Assembly: GCA_014621425.1 (NCBI GenBank)
Contig: JAANBB010000070.1
Location: 62,001 to 126,000, forward strand
Direction of reading: 5' to 3'
From: Cylindrodendrum hubeiense
Lineage: Eukaryota; Ascomycota; Sordariomycetes; Hypocreales; Nectriaceae
DNA length: 64,000 nt
The number at the start of each line of letters is the position of its first letter. Within the stretch, counting starts at the first letter, position 1. The position numbers and the translations under genes are program-made. Of the stretch, positions 1 through 10,472 are shown piece after piece. The notes beneath the pieces are model-generated. The model was not told the origin of the DNA, made no database searches, and was given only the letters and a program-made list of their open reading frames with translations.

Positions 1-1195
1 AGATAGGGTAGTTCTCCACTATCCGTGAGAGTGGTGTTCGACCGCTTTCATCTCTGTATTCGATACTTGGGCTTTTTTGAAGAAACAGTGAAGCTGCCTC
101 ATGGTTGTTGTTTTTTAGTGCCCATATCAGGAATTCGTGTGGAAGCGCGGCCCGCTTGTTGAGTAGCTCGAATAGTGTCCACTGTGGCAAATGAGCTTTT
201 GCAAGCATCGTTTGGCTCCCAAACAAGAAGAAAGACAGTGTTTCTTGAATCAAATCAGACTCCCTCTTTTCGTAATTTGGCTCGAAAATATCTTTGTTGC
301 AGGCATCTGATGATATACCCAGCAATGCGTATATTTTATCGCGTGGGTCACTCGCTTTGCTATAGCAAAATTTGGCGAGTAGTGTCAAAAGATCCTGGTT
401 GTGATTCCACCAGGTACTCTTCCTTAAGTACCCAGGCATGACATCGAAAACAGCTTGTGTATGTGCTTCTGGCGTGATCTGAAGTAGGGATGGAATTTGT
501 ATGAATGTCTGTGTTGGCACAGTCTTCCAACCACACACGACAGATGCTGCTCGTGCGCTCGCCACCTCTTGTATGACCCAGATCCTTTGAAACCAAGGCC
601 TCTTTAAGAGTTCTTGAAGAGCTTCGCCCATTTGGGTATCCAGATCGGTGTAGTGAATGCCACCTAGTTGATATTGCATCACTGGCCAGGCGACCTGCCA
701 ACACTCTGATGACAGTCTCCAATTCTTTGGTTTCGTTCTTGTGTTGGTGTGTACCTGGTTAATTGAGTCCATAAGGAGGTCAATCCTACTATTACTCTCG
801 CCCAACCATATTATGACTTCCTCGGCATTAGTATAAATATCCTTCATTTGGCCGACTTGATGGCCCTGTTCTTTCTTATTATCCTGGTCAATGCAGATAG
901 CATCTACCCAGAGTACTCGGTCTCGGCATCCCAATCGTAGGTGCTGTAATGCCAGGTGTAAGTTTTCTGTGACTTTTGCTGTACACCCATTGAGGATAAT
1001 TTCCGCAGGCTTCCGAGTGTCGCCCCAGGTGTACGATAAGGCCTCGTAAGGGACTCCCTCAACTTCATGAAGGAATGTCTCAAAAATCTCACAACGAATA
1101 GGATCACCGATGTAACCCTTGAAGAGATAGACAAGTCGAATGGCATCGGTAGCAAGATCGATAGGCTTGTAGCGATATTTTGGTAGAGTCATCAT
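1..1195 (-). CDS. HET-domain protein, C-terminus cut by window edge
   Basis: An uninterrupted minus-strand frame of 398 codons runs from tandem ATGs at 1195 to the left edge, so the gene continues outside the window. The translation carries the HET (PF06985) signature blocks in order: YEALSYTWGD (about residue 51), VLWVDAICIDQ (about 96), an IYxxAExVIIWLGE block, RPWFQRIWVIQEV, and DPRDKIYALLGI. The last residues before the edge (SGRTPLSRIV) look like the start of an ankyrin repeat, so a HET-ankyrin architecture is likely. HET proteins are known effectors of heterokaryon incompatibility cell death in Pezizomycotina. No intron is needed. It is divergent from a second HET gene starting at 2665. 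HET identity is confident; the ankyrin part is inferred from a few residues. Confidence 0.85.
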   Translation of the reverse strand, partial: MMTLPKYRYKPIDLATDAIRLVYLFKGYIGDPIRCEIFETFLHEVEGVPYEALSYTWGDTRKPAEIILNGCTAKVTENLHLALQHLRLGCRDRVLWVDAICIDQDNKKEQGHQVGQMKDIYTNAEEVIIWLGESNSRIDLLMDSINQVHTNTRTKPKNWRLSSECWQVAWPVMQYQLGGIHYTDLDTQMGEALQELLKRPWFQRIWVIQEVASARAASVVCGWKTVPTQTFIQIPSLLQITPEAHTQAVFDVMPGYLRKSTWWNHNQDLLTLLAKFCYSKASDPRDKIYALLGISSDACNKDIFEPNYEKRESDLIQETLSFFLFGSQTMLAKAHLPQWTLFELLNKRAALPHEFLIWALKNNNHEAASLFLQKSPSIEYRDESGRTPLSRIVENYPI

Positions 1196-2664
1196 TGTGA
1201 GATAATAATGCGGCTTGGCGCCCAGGCGCGAACTGAGTTCTCAGGTGATAAAAGCATGAAATTCGGTAAAGAGATTGATTAAAATCAGCAGGGCCATGCC
1301 TAAGTTTCTCCCAGCGTGTCTACCTTCTTAAATGTTCATTTCTGTGCTGGGCTGTGTGGCTGCAACATAGCCTCACGAGGCATCCGCAGGTTGCAGCACA
1401 GCCCCCACACAGCCCCGCCGCCTTACGGTCAGATGAAGCGCCAATTATTACAGATTCGATATTTTGTGATAAGCATACGAAGATATGCATGGAAATGAAC
1501 GCTTTAAAGGGCTTGGCGCATTTAACAAGAGGCAGAAAGCCCGTGAGATAGCCCAAGTTGATATGAACTGCAGCCCAGCCCACAAGGTTTTCGACATGGC
1601 AGGCCACAATTCCGCCTTGTTTCAGAGCTACATACCCTGAGTTGCCTCACAGTCGCAAATACCGTGATATAGTCAGTGAGAGATACATTTTGGCATATGC
1701 ATACCGCCGGGAGCAAGACAAGGCCGAAAAGTTTGAGAATATATTCTCGATCGTGGGCTGCGATGAGCACGGGAAATTTTCCAAATATGCGAACGAAGGG
1801 GCTGGTCGATACATGTTCCAAGGGGATGGTGCATCGCGACAGCGATAGCTACGGGGGTCGCCTCTCTTATTCTGGCGTGCTACCAAATAGTTGAGCATAG
1901 GCCAGTAAAGAAATCGAGCCCACAGGGCTTGGTAGACGTCTACTTCGCCAGGATGCCAGAAGAGGCCAGAAAGGGTAACGGGTAGGACCGGGCTAGAATG
2001 CTGATCAAGGTGAGCAAGCTATTCCCGGTTGGCAAGGATGATATAGGCGATGCCCGCGACTTTTAGAGTACATGCAGAAACTTTTCGAAGAGCTTTCTTA
2101 ATATTTATAATTTAGGGGGAGAAGGCTTCCGACGATGTGTAAGTTGTCATGGGGAAGTAGGGTCAGGGTTAGACTGGTGTTTCGGGAGATCTTGGTGATG
2201 TTGATCTAAGCAATACTCAAGGGACTAATACACTTTGCTGCTAAAACCAAGCTCTACATCTTTTATATCTAAAGCCATTGTTAAATTACCAAAATAGGGC
2301 TCTGAATATGGAATAAGGATGTAGCTTGCGTCATCTTGGGGCGTGGGAACACGACTTTACACCAGGGCTCCATCATCATGATCCTGTTCAGGCTGGTATC
2401 CCGGAGCATAAAGTGGGCCGATGTGGCTAATGCAACCCTGTCACACCACCATCAAGCCCTGCATAGATGCCTGGCTCTTCCCAGGTCACGCGATTGGCCG
2501 GAGCGCAGGAGCAAAATATAATCCTCATCCTATTCCCAGCGCTTAATTCTCAGCCTGATTCATTACAACTGCTGAGCTTCATCATACAGCGATTGTTTAT
2601 TCGCGTGTTACATACCCCCTCAATTGAAATTGGCTGTCGCTCAACAAATCGCTCAACAAACGAG
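1196..2664. other. Intergenic region between divergent HET genes
   Basis: This 1.47 kb holds the promoters of both HET genes. On the minus strand at about 1320-1950 there are hydrophobic stretches in two shifted frames (for example AVHINLGYLTGFLPL and ALWARFLYWPMLNYL) with stops between them. They may be the remains of a decayed membrane-protein gene, but I cannot identify a family and no intact frame exists. Confidence 0.3.
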
Positions 2665-4572
2665 ATGAAAACCCGCTCAAAGGCTACGGATCGTCTCTGG
2701 ACACCGCAGAGAAAGAAAACGAAGAAAGCCCCGCCATTCCAGCACCAACCTCTCGATCCTGAAAAGCGACAAATCCGACTCTTCGAGCTATCCCCGGGAA
2801 AACCAGGCAGTCGAATCAGCGGCAAGCTTATTCATGTCTCTCTCAATGATAATCCTCGTTTTGAGGCCTTGAGCTATACGTGGGGATTGCCACAACCAAC
2901 ATATATCGTATCCATCGACGAAGGTTCCCCATTTTCCGTGCGTCGCAATTTGAGAAAGGCTCTAGATGCACTTCGCCGGCCAGATAATCCTCGACTTCTC
3001 TGGGTAGATTGCATCTGCATCAACCAGCTAGACATTCCCGAGAAGGAAATTCAGATTCAGCTTATGCGAGCGATTTATGCTGGTGCGGAGACGGTCTGTA
3101 CATGGATCGACCACAACGTCCAGCCCATCGGGGGTGTCTTTGAGGATCTTGAGAATATTGGTCACGGAACCGAAATTGGGGATTTTATGGATCCGTCATA
3201 TTGGTACCCCGTTGCGGACATATTCCGAGACCCGTACTGGCGGCGGGTTTGGGTACAACAGGAGTTGATACTCGCTAGCAAGTTGGAGATTTACTGTCGG
3301 CACGATATGATTGACGGAAAGCAACTCCTGGAATTCCAGCACAGAGTCAATCTCGTCAAACACCAATTGATGAGTGTGCAGAGTCCTGAGTATCACATTT
3401 CCCGATACATCGCCAACGATCCAGTGGATCAAGCAGCTTCGACGCCCGACTTCTTATCCGGCGACATTCTGAGAGCCAGGGAGAACTTGGTCCTTGGACA
3501 GGAGGCACATGGCAAACAGGGCAACGAGCTGGACAACCTAAAGATAACAAGAAGGGCATTGGGATCATCCTTGCTCCAACTGTTCATCAAAACGGCTGGC
3601 CTTAACGTAACAGATTTGAAGGACCGAGTGTATGGGATTCTTGGACTTGCAGTCGATGTCGATGAAGGCGCCTTCAACGTCGATTACAGCTTGTCTATCA
3701 CCGGAGTATACACGAAGGTGTTCCAACAGTTTTTGGACAAGTACAAAAGCCTTAGCTTCTTATGCTTCAAAAGAGATGGGAAGTCGACCACATGCAGGGA
3801 CGGCTTTCCGACGTGGATGCCGCATGAAACTCTTCAATGGGGGCCTCTCAACGCTAACCGGGCCTGCGGCGCGCTTGAGGCCAATCACGTTTCGATTGAT
3901 CCAAATACCTGTGTACTCTCTGCTGAAGGGGTGTTGATAGACGAGGTATCGTTCATTGGCACTAAGGAGGACTTAACGGCATTGCCTATTGTGGACTTCC
4001 TGTCCCTAGTTGAGACGTACTGTGAAAGGCTCGGGATACAGGGTTCTAAACACTCACTGCACGAGAATGGGGATATAACTGCACTATTCTTCCCTTCCCT
4101 GGGGACGCATCGGTATAAACAGATGTGGAAGGTGGAACGGCCAAGCCCAGATGAGAGGGCCAATGTGATTCGCAGTGTTAAAAACGCAGCATCTGCAGTC
4201 GATGAGGAAGGACTCACTGTCCGTAGACTCCTTTCCGGAGCATACACTCCTGTGAATGTATTGTCAAGCGCAGAGAGGGAGGCGATTTTGCCACTCTATT
4301 CTGCATCAGGCAACATATTGCTGGTAGGGACGAAGGGAGGCCGACTTGGATCCATAGCATTGGAAAGCTCCATAAACTCTGGAGACCAGATCTGGATTTT
4401 GTTTGGGTGCCGCATGCCCATGGTTCTCCGACCAGAACCTGGCAACCCGGGATACTTTACAGTTATTGGGCACGTCATACTCCCAGGGAGGATGCGAGGA
4501 GAAGCACTTGTGGAACTGTCATCGTCAGGAGATGTAGCGACACTACAAGGCACTAGAATCAGGCTTAAATAG
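2665..4572 (+). CDS. HET-domain protein (635 aa)
   Basis: Single-exon gene. The frame is open from an ATG at 2467, but I prefer the ATG at 2665 because the preceding 66 residues look non-coding while MKTRSKATDR leads into a normal HET N-terminus (IRLFELSPGKPGSRISGKLI). HET blocks are clear: FEALSYTWGLP (about residue 67), LLWVDCICINQ (about 112), IYAGAETVCTWI, DPYWRRVWVQQELILA and DLKDRVYGILGLA. The C-terminal part ends with the WILFGCRMPMVLRP and YFTVIGHVILPG pattern common at the end of large HET proteins. No known death-effector or repeat domain is visible. The likely role is incompatibility or stress-triggered cell death; partner and trigger are unknown. Confidence 0.85.
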   Translation: MKTRSKATDRLWTPQRKKTKKAPPFQHQPLDPEKRQIRLFELSPGKPGSRISGKLIHVSLNDNPRFEALSYTWGLPQPTYIVSIDEGSPFSVRRNLRKALDALRRPDNPRLLWVDCICINQLDIPEKEIQIQLMRAIYAGAETVCTWIDHNVQPIGGVFEDLENIGHGTEIGDFMDPSYWYPVADIFRDPYWRRVWVQQELILASKLEIYCRHDMIDGKQLLEFQHRVNLVKHQLMSVQSPEYHISRYIANDPVDQAASTPDFLSGDILRARENLVLGQEAHGKQGNELDNLKITRRALGSSLLQLFIKTAGLNVTDLKDRVYGILGLAVDVDEGAFNVDYSLSITGVYTKVFQQFLDKYKSLSFLCFKRDGKSTTCRDGFPTWMPHETLQWGPLNANRACGALEANHVSIDPNTCVLSAEGVLIDEVSFIGTKEDLTALPIVDFLSLVETYCERLGIQGSKHSLHENGDITALFFPSLGTHRYKQMWKVERPSPDERANVIRSVKNAASAVDEEGLTVRRLLSGAYTPVNVLSSAEREAILPLYSASGNILLVGTKGGRLGSIALESSINSGDQIWILFGCRMPMVLRPEPGNPGYFTVIGHVILPGRMRGEALVELSSSGDVATLQGTRIRLK

Positions 4573-5054
4573 TGGGGGTGGTGATATACGACGGTATGGA
4601 GGGTGAGCTCTCGGGTGGCGGTTCTCAACGAATGTTTAGGAGAAGTCTGCCTCGATCAACTAATGAAACTGAACCAATTTCAAGTAGATGATTAATTTTT
4701 CTATACTCATTCATTCCCTACGCGAGGTAGCTTTAGTTAGACTGACATCAACCATTTTGCTCAGTCCATGTTAGCGACAGTAGGTTTACAATTGGCTAGA
4801 AAGGGCTATTCTCTTTTCTTCATTCTCCTCTTGAATGGGACCTCTCCACCTAATAACGAACATATTCCGGCTCTGGTACTGAATCTGACTATGACTTTAG
4901 CTCTGACACTCGCTCCGGCTCATTCTCAATTATGGACTCTTCTGCGACCTCCCAATCTGTCACTTGCATGCGAACGCCAAAATTCCACATTGCCGCTATC
5001 TCTTTCTTCGTTATGTGCTTCTGCTCAGGTGCTGGAAGTTGTGAGAAATTTTAA
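4573..5054. other. Intergenic tail-to-tail region
   Basis: This is the 3' region between the HET gene (plus) and the dynamin-like gene (minus). On the minus strand, 4889-5020 could encode KHITKKEIAAMWNFGV and an acidic tail ending at 4889. It can be joined in frame to the dynamin-like gene if an intron is taken from the GTAAAGCC after ILKSN. This alternative last exon is possible but not required. Confidence 0.3.
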
Positions 5055-7523
5055 TCAAAGCCATTTATTCATCCTCTTCTTCATCAAAGCAGTTTCTCTC
5101 TTTAATTCCGGCGAAATTGGTTCTGTGGTTGGTTCAACTTCAGAGTCTGGCTTTACGTTGGACTTCAGAATATTTCCAAAGAAATCGACGTCTCCGTGGC
5201 CGACGGTTTTTAGCTCATCCACTGTATCGTAGGGTCCGGTGAGATGTTTCTCATCACGGTTAGGAGGTTTTTCGTCTTCGTCCAGAAGTCTTTCGACTTC
5301 GTCCTCACTTATGTCTGTTTGGTCTAGTCAGGAAATGGGCCCGGCATGCTACTCGACAATCTAATCTCACCTAAGACCTGTGATCCCAAATGCCTTCTGC
5401 ATATTTCCAGTCCATTTTCCAAAGTGCTCAGTTGTCTTTTCGCCGTTTCACGAGCTGCGCGACTCTCATCCGTTTCACCGGCAATTTGATTTACCTTGGC
5501 CTCAGACATCATAGCGATAGTAAAAGGCTCAAGAATGTTACCGAGCTCAGAGATCAGGATGTTCTCAATCACTTCGATGGAGACATCGTCAATAAAACGC
5601 TTCAGAGCAATCTGTGATTGTTGTCTATGAGGCTTAAGTTCAACCAAAACCGTTTGAATGGGAACTCACATCATAATATGCCACTACATAATCAAGTGCT
5701 GAAGCAGCATTTTGGTGGCTCATGTCCGTTTCAATGAGTTTCAAGAGCTGGTTGTGTAGACTCCCAACATCCACAACTGTGGATACCGGTGTGCCAATCT
5801 TCCGAGGAGTATCGCCAAAGAAACTAATCATCATATGGTCTATAGATGATTTCTGTCTCTCCAATCGAACTCTATTGACTGTTTCAGTGAAGGAACCATT
5901 ATAGGTGATCGGATGGAATTCTTGATGCTGCTTGAGAAGTCCTGCCGTCTTTTCTTTGAGAGATACGTGGAAAGCGTCAAGCTTAGGCTCCACTACAATT
6001 TCCATCATCCTATTAACCACCGATGGGTCAGAGACGTGAGTGGTCAAATGTTTGAGAAACTCTCGAGCAGCACTCCAAACTTTGTTCACATGAATTCTTG
6101 TGATCTCTGCCCAAGGAGATGACTGCTCCTTGAACAAGTCAGACACAATCATGGGATTGAATAATCCAGGGAGCTCTCGGCCACGACTCCGTTCCATCAA
6201 CTTCATGATTTTGTCAACAAATTCTTCTCGGGTAAAAGGTTCGGCGCCTGTATTCTTGTTGACTTTCTTGGGGCTGAGTGCTATCTCGTAACGATGACCG
6301 CCACTACCAAGCTCTGTTGCGAACTCGTGAGAAAGATTTTGAACCACAGCACGAAGGCGTTTCTGATAGCCGGACGGAGACATGGCATCTCCAAAAAATG
6401 GATCGATGTACGTGCCATCAATGGCAGACTTGATCAAAGACTGCAAGGAATGGCTGACTTGAAACAAATACAGCTTCTGATCTTCCAATGAGGTTCGAGG
6501 TGGGCCCAGTTTGGCCAATTGCTCTCGGCAATGCTCAGACTTAGAGCGGATTTCTTCTATCAAAGTTGGCAGTGCAGCTGCAATTTGATTGAAAAGTAAT
6601 TTGCTCAGTCTCTCCCGCAAGGTCTTAACCCCCAACGTGGAGTGAGACAGGCTAGCCCACGCGCCATGGGAAAAGAACTGGGCCTCTTGCTCATCACGTT
6701 GCAGCAAGTTCAATGGATCATCCTCGGAGTCGGCGTTTCTTAGGACATGCCAGCCAATTCGGAACTCTATTTCGTGGTTTTCGGCCAAGGAAATATATGA
6801 GTCTTCACTCTTAGAACCTTGGCGAAGGGTATCGGGTTTAGTGATAACCCCGAGGGTACGGGAACCTTTTGGGTCGGATACCCGGGCTAGCTTCAAGACA
6901 ACTTGATTGGCAAACTCATACTTCGCAGAGACCACGGCCAGGATTATAGTCCTTGGGTTTTTCATGTAGCCTTGAACGACTTCCCTGATTAGATCAACAT
7001 CGAACTCAGACTGGTGTTTGTTCTCGGAATGGATGAGGCCAGGCAAGTCGACCATGGTAAGACGAGGACGGTTGGGCCCGCTAATCTCGATGCGAAGTAG
7101 ATCCCTCGAAAATTATTTTCCCGAGTTCATTATTCCCATCGCAGCTTTTGCTTTCTCAATCACAGTAGGCAGATCTTCGAAAGACTCTAATTCCTCGTTG
7201 AATTCGGTGAGAATTGCCTTCTCAGACTCGTTATGGGAGTGGTGTGGGGTGATTGAGACCTTGGCGCCAGAGACAGCTGCCTTGCGGAGAACGAGTTCCG
7301 TTGGGAAACGGGTGCCTAGAGTGCTTTTTACTGGAAAAGGCACCCCAGATATTGCAGCAAGGGCGGCGCTTTTTCCGGAGGATTGGTCACCGCAGACAAT
7401 GATTTGAGGAAGTGAGACGTGACGACTGATGCCGTGTGAACGGAGCGAGTCGACCGTATCACAAAGTTGAAGTTGCTCTGATGAGCAAAGGCCATCAAGG
7501 CGAGTATATTTGAGTTGCGTCAT
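5055..7523 (-). pseudogene. Dynamin-like GTPase with one in-frame stop
   Basis: All parts of a fungal dynamin-superfamily GTPase are present in order: P-loop CGDQSSGKS, switch region LGTRFPTE, VDLPGLIHSE, GVITKPD, the middle domain and a C-terminal GTPase effector domain (ALKRFIDDVSIEVIENIL). Such proteins form helical GTPase assemblies that remodel membranes or act as Mx-like factors. The start is ATG 7523. Introns fit at 5612-5669 and 5315-5370, giving an acidic tail ending at 5055. The frame is interrupted once: TAA at 7113-7115 sits between MGIMNSGK and FSRDLLRIEISGP, inside the conserved G domain. No GT..AG intron removes it and keeps frame. The gene is therefore a recent pseudogene, a nonsense allele or a sequencing error. 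A TATAAAAGG element lies about 90 bases upstream of the ATG. Confidence 0.75.
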
Positions 7524-7611
7524 GACAATGATGATTCATGGGAAGAATAAATGTGTATCATGAGGAGAATCCCAGTGATGACGAACGTCAGGGCTCTGAG
7601 AGCTGTAGCCA

Positions 7612-7620
7612 CCTTTTATA
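7612..7620 (-). promoter_or_regulatory. TATA box of the dynamin-like gene
   Basis: TATAAAAGG on the minus strand, about 90 bases upstream of the ATG at 7523. Spacing and sequence fit a TATA element. Confidence 0.45.
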
Positions 7621-8269
7621 CCGAGAGCCGCCTACAGTACTTATCCGAAATTACAACTATCATTGATGCCTAAACTCATGTTTCTTTTCTCCCATGCACC
7701 TAATTCCCCGCTAATAATCTCAGTCGCGTGGCTTGCTACTTACTGTACGTAACTATGCAGTCACCAGCGGGCGTATCTCAGCGCGGCAGTCGGAAAACCC
7801 AACGAGTGACTAGGGTTTGAACTGCCGAACGGAGGCCCCATGGGATCCAAGTCGATAATGATTGCTTTTTATGATCTAATTTGTGATACTGCAGTTTCGA
7901 CTCGGTGAAGAGCACAGTGTTCTGAAAGGCTACGCATGTCGTATGCAAAGACTGTTCATGTGCAATGAGGGGGCTGGAATTGTCACGCTTGGAGAAGTTC
8001 GTGTAAGTTGGTCAATTGTACATCTATTTCTTGCGATACGCCGCCCAGAGAGATTCACGCCTGGTTACAAGCCATATAGCCGAGTGAACAATGCGAAACA
8101 GGCAGCATGCAGATTCAGGCTCCGACTATTTGTCCCGCTGGCCAACGCTGTAGGCCAGCCAAATGCATGATGTATCGAAGTATGTGCAACGTCCAATAAA
8201 AAATAGAACAGAAACATGGACGGCCTCCCGCAGATGCTTGGTGTGCTTCTTGCAGGAGTTTGGTCATCG

Positions 8270-8340
8270 GTGGGCCTCCCACAGGTTCCCGGTGGGCCTC
8301 CCGCAGGATTCTGGTGGGCCTCCTGCAGCAGGTTGGTGTG
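8270..8340. repeat. Short imperfect tandem repeat, about 21-23 bp unit
   Basis: Three to four consecutive units begin GGTGGGCCTCC followed by a variable (C/T)(A/G)CAG-rich part. A related GGCCTCCCGCAGATGCTTGG copy sits just upstream at about 8221. The repeat is in intergenic DNA with no coding role seen. Confidence 0.5.
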
Positions 8341-8608
8341 CTGCCTCATCCCCAGATACCATGCACCCTCCATCTCTGATCTTCGGTAGATGCCTATTGT
8401 ATGTTTGGCTTAGAGACGACACTGTCGATGTGCATCACCAATAGTAAAAGGCAATAGATGCATTCATTGGAATATATACAATAAACTCATTGTGAAAATA
8501 TGGTCATCAATCGCTACCAGTCGTAAGTACTTGCATGTATCATTTTTCCTTCATATACATTTCGTCAAATCGGCAGAACGGTTGCTACCCACGGACCTGA
8601 GGCGGCCG

Positions 8609-9981
8609 TTACGTCTGAGGGGGTGTGGCTGACTTTTCCTTCTCGGCCGGCATTGAGTTTCCAGGTCTTCGTCCATAAACAACGTAACTATAGATAACGT
8701 CAGCTCTGCAACATGGTCAAATATGGCCAAGGCGCACTTACAATGGTACCCAGCTGTGCATATTTGGGTTGGAGACCTCTTTTCGAGCCCTGGCTAACAA
8801 GACCTGGAAGTATGTCGGATCGCCGCCCAGGATCTGCTCGTAGCCCCGCGCAAACACGTTGGCGATGCTCTCGCGGAAATGGTGCAGCTCAAAGGCGCCT
8901 ATCTTCTTCAGATACGGATCGCGGGGCCAGGGATTCGTGGGGATCTTGAGTATACGCTCAACGACGTCCTCGAAACCCGCCTCCTCCAGGTAGCGTTTCC
9001 ACTTCGTGGGCTCCAAGCCCGACAGATTGACACGCGCCGACATTTCCAAGTATATGCGCCCCATTTCCATATAAGCTGAATCTTGTGGGAGCGTGTCGTC
9101 ATCTGATCGGAAGTCGGGGACGGATCCGCCCAGCTGTAGGTAGGCGCCGGGTTTGAGGTGATCGTGCGCCTGGCGGATAAGGCGGGGCCAGTCTTGGATG
9201 GCCATGATAAGTTCGCGGCCGTGGATAAAGTCGAAGCTAGATTCTCCCCAGAGCCACTCGTCCTCGATATCGTCGAGCTAAGCATGATGTCAGCGGGTGT
9301 TGGGCTATCAGAGAGAGNAGAAGACGCAGCGACCACCTACCTCGAAGGTAAGGTTGCTAGGGATCATGGTTGGCTGGACCGGAGCCTTGTCGACTCCAAT
9401 AACCTTGGCCGATGGGTATTGGTCGGCAATATCCATGGCCCAGATGCCCGAGCCCGTCCCTAGATCCAAGATCTTCTGCGGGTGATCGATTATGGGAGCC
9501 AAATGAAGCTCGTCGTTCATGAGCATGGTGAACTTGCAATGCTGCAGGTCGTTTCTCTCCATCTGGTGGGCCGGATTTCTGATTAACACATCTCGATCGC
9601 ACTATCGTAATGAGAGAGTATACCCACTTCCAAGTCGTCGCTCGGGATCCAGGCTTTGGTGATGCCATACACGCCATAGGTCCGCCCATTCTCGATAACG
9701 CCGCGCCTGACGTCAGAGGCGATTGAAGACAGGTAGCTCGTATTTGTCGACCCGGAATATGCTTCGTCGTCGTCAGTCCAGGTATCAGGCTCGATATGGC
9801 TTGACGGCGCGGTCGAAGATGCCGCCGACGCGATGATGGGTTCCTCGGGCTCCGTGTTTTCGGGGTCGTGCGCGTCCCGGTCAGAGGTAACGCCACCAGA
9901 TTGTCCCTCAGCAGTCCCTGGGCCCGGGGCCGCCTGGTCATGTAACCCTGTGGGCTTCGGGGGTGAAGACGGCGCCGACAT
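8609..9981 (-). CDS. LaeA-like SAM-dependent methyltransferase (402 aa)
   Basis: Four exons: 9981-9628, 9562-9341, 9277-8742 and 8705-8609, all joining in frame. The protein has a disordered acidic N-terminus, then NGRTYGVYG, the SAM-binding motif ILDLGTGSGIWAMDIA, VIGVDKAP, a DDIEDEWLWGESSFDFIHGREL block, and a C-terminal YVVYGRRP supplied only by the last exon. This order is typical of the LaeA/methyltransferase-23 family in Pezizomycotina, whose best known member controls secondary metabolism. I chose ATG 9981 (MSAPSSPPKP); an in-frame ATG at 10074 would add 31 residues. The only ambiguous base in the window (9318) falls in the second intron. It shares a 490-base promoter with the O-methyltransferase. 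The exact substrate cannot be told. Confidence 0.85.
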
Positions 9982-10472
9982 GGAGGGCGAGGCAAGCAAA
10001 TATAGCGGTAGGAGTGGACGTGCAGGATTGAAGTCCCAGCCTGTCGGTATTCTAACGTAGCAATTAGAGTTCAATCGGACATTCCAAAGGCGAGAGGAGT
10101 GGGGGAGGCGGGCGACGGGCGCAGATCATGTTGACAGCTCCAAGCTTGGCAGTCCACCAAGGGATCGATGGGCCAACCGTAAGTGGCAGAGGCTGCGTAA
10201 CCCCCTCACGCTATCGCGGACAGTAGGCCGCAACAAGCATAGCCCGATATGGTCATGGCGTGTTCCGCGGGCCCTTGACCAGGGGCCGCAGAGCGCGGGA
10301 GAATTTCCGAGTACCAGCCCACGCCCAAAGGACGACGGCCCCCAAATCCCGTGCCACGGCGACGGGTCTCTCCCGCATTCTACCGCTGATTATACCGCTC
10401 TTTCGAGTCTCACTGCGCCTTGATACTCGACATTCGTCCAACGACACCTTCCCATACGCTTACATCTGAAAC
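9982..10472. promoter_or_regulatory. Bidirectional promoter of two methyltransferase genes
   Basis: A 491-base GC-rich region between divergent start codons of the LaeA-like gene and the O-methyltransferase gene. Shared regulation is inferred from the arrangement. I see no clear TATA box. Confidence 0.5.

Larger units (their letters stand above)
7524..8608. other. Intergenic region, dynamin-like to LaeA-like genes
   Basis: The right part holds the 3' flank of the methyltransferase gene, the left part the promoter of the dynamin-like gene. A short GC-rich direct repeat lies at about 8270-8340. No gene is supported; the small frames over the repeat are low complexity. Confidence 0.5.

Noticed and set aside
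1320..1950. Membrane-protein gene on the minus strand
   Set aside because: Hydrophobic stretches lie in shifted frames with stops and no start; kept only as a note on a possible relic.
2467..2664. N-terminal extension of the second HET protein
   Set aside because: The 66 extra residues do not resemble a HET N-terminus; ATG 2665 gives the normal beginning.
4768..5232. Plus-strand frame of 154 codons
   Set aside because: It lies antisense to the tail of the dynamin-like gene, is low complexity and shows no family pattern.
9357..9995. Minus-strand Arg/Pro-rich frame of 212 codons
   Set aside because: Shifted-frame shadow over the LaeA-like gene, crossing its first intron.
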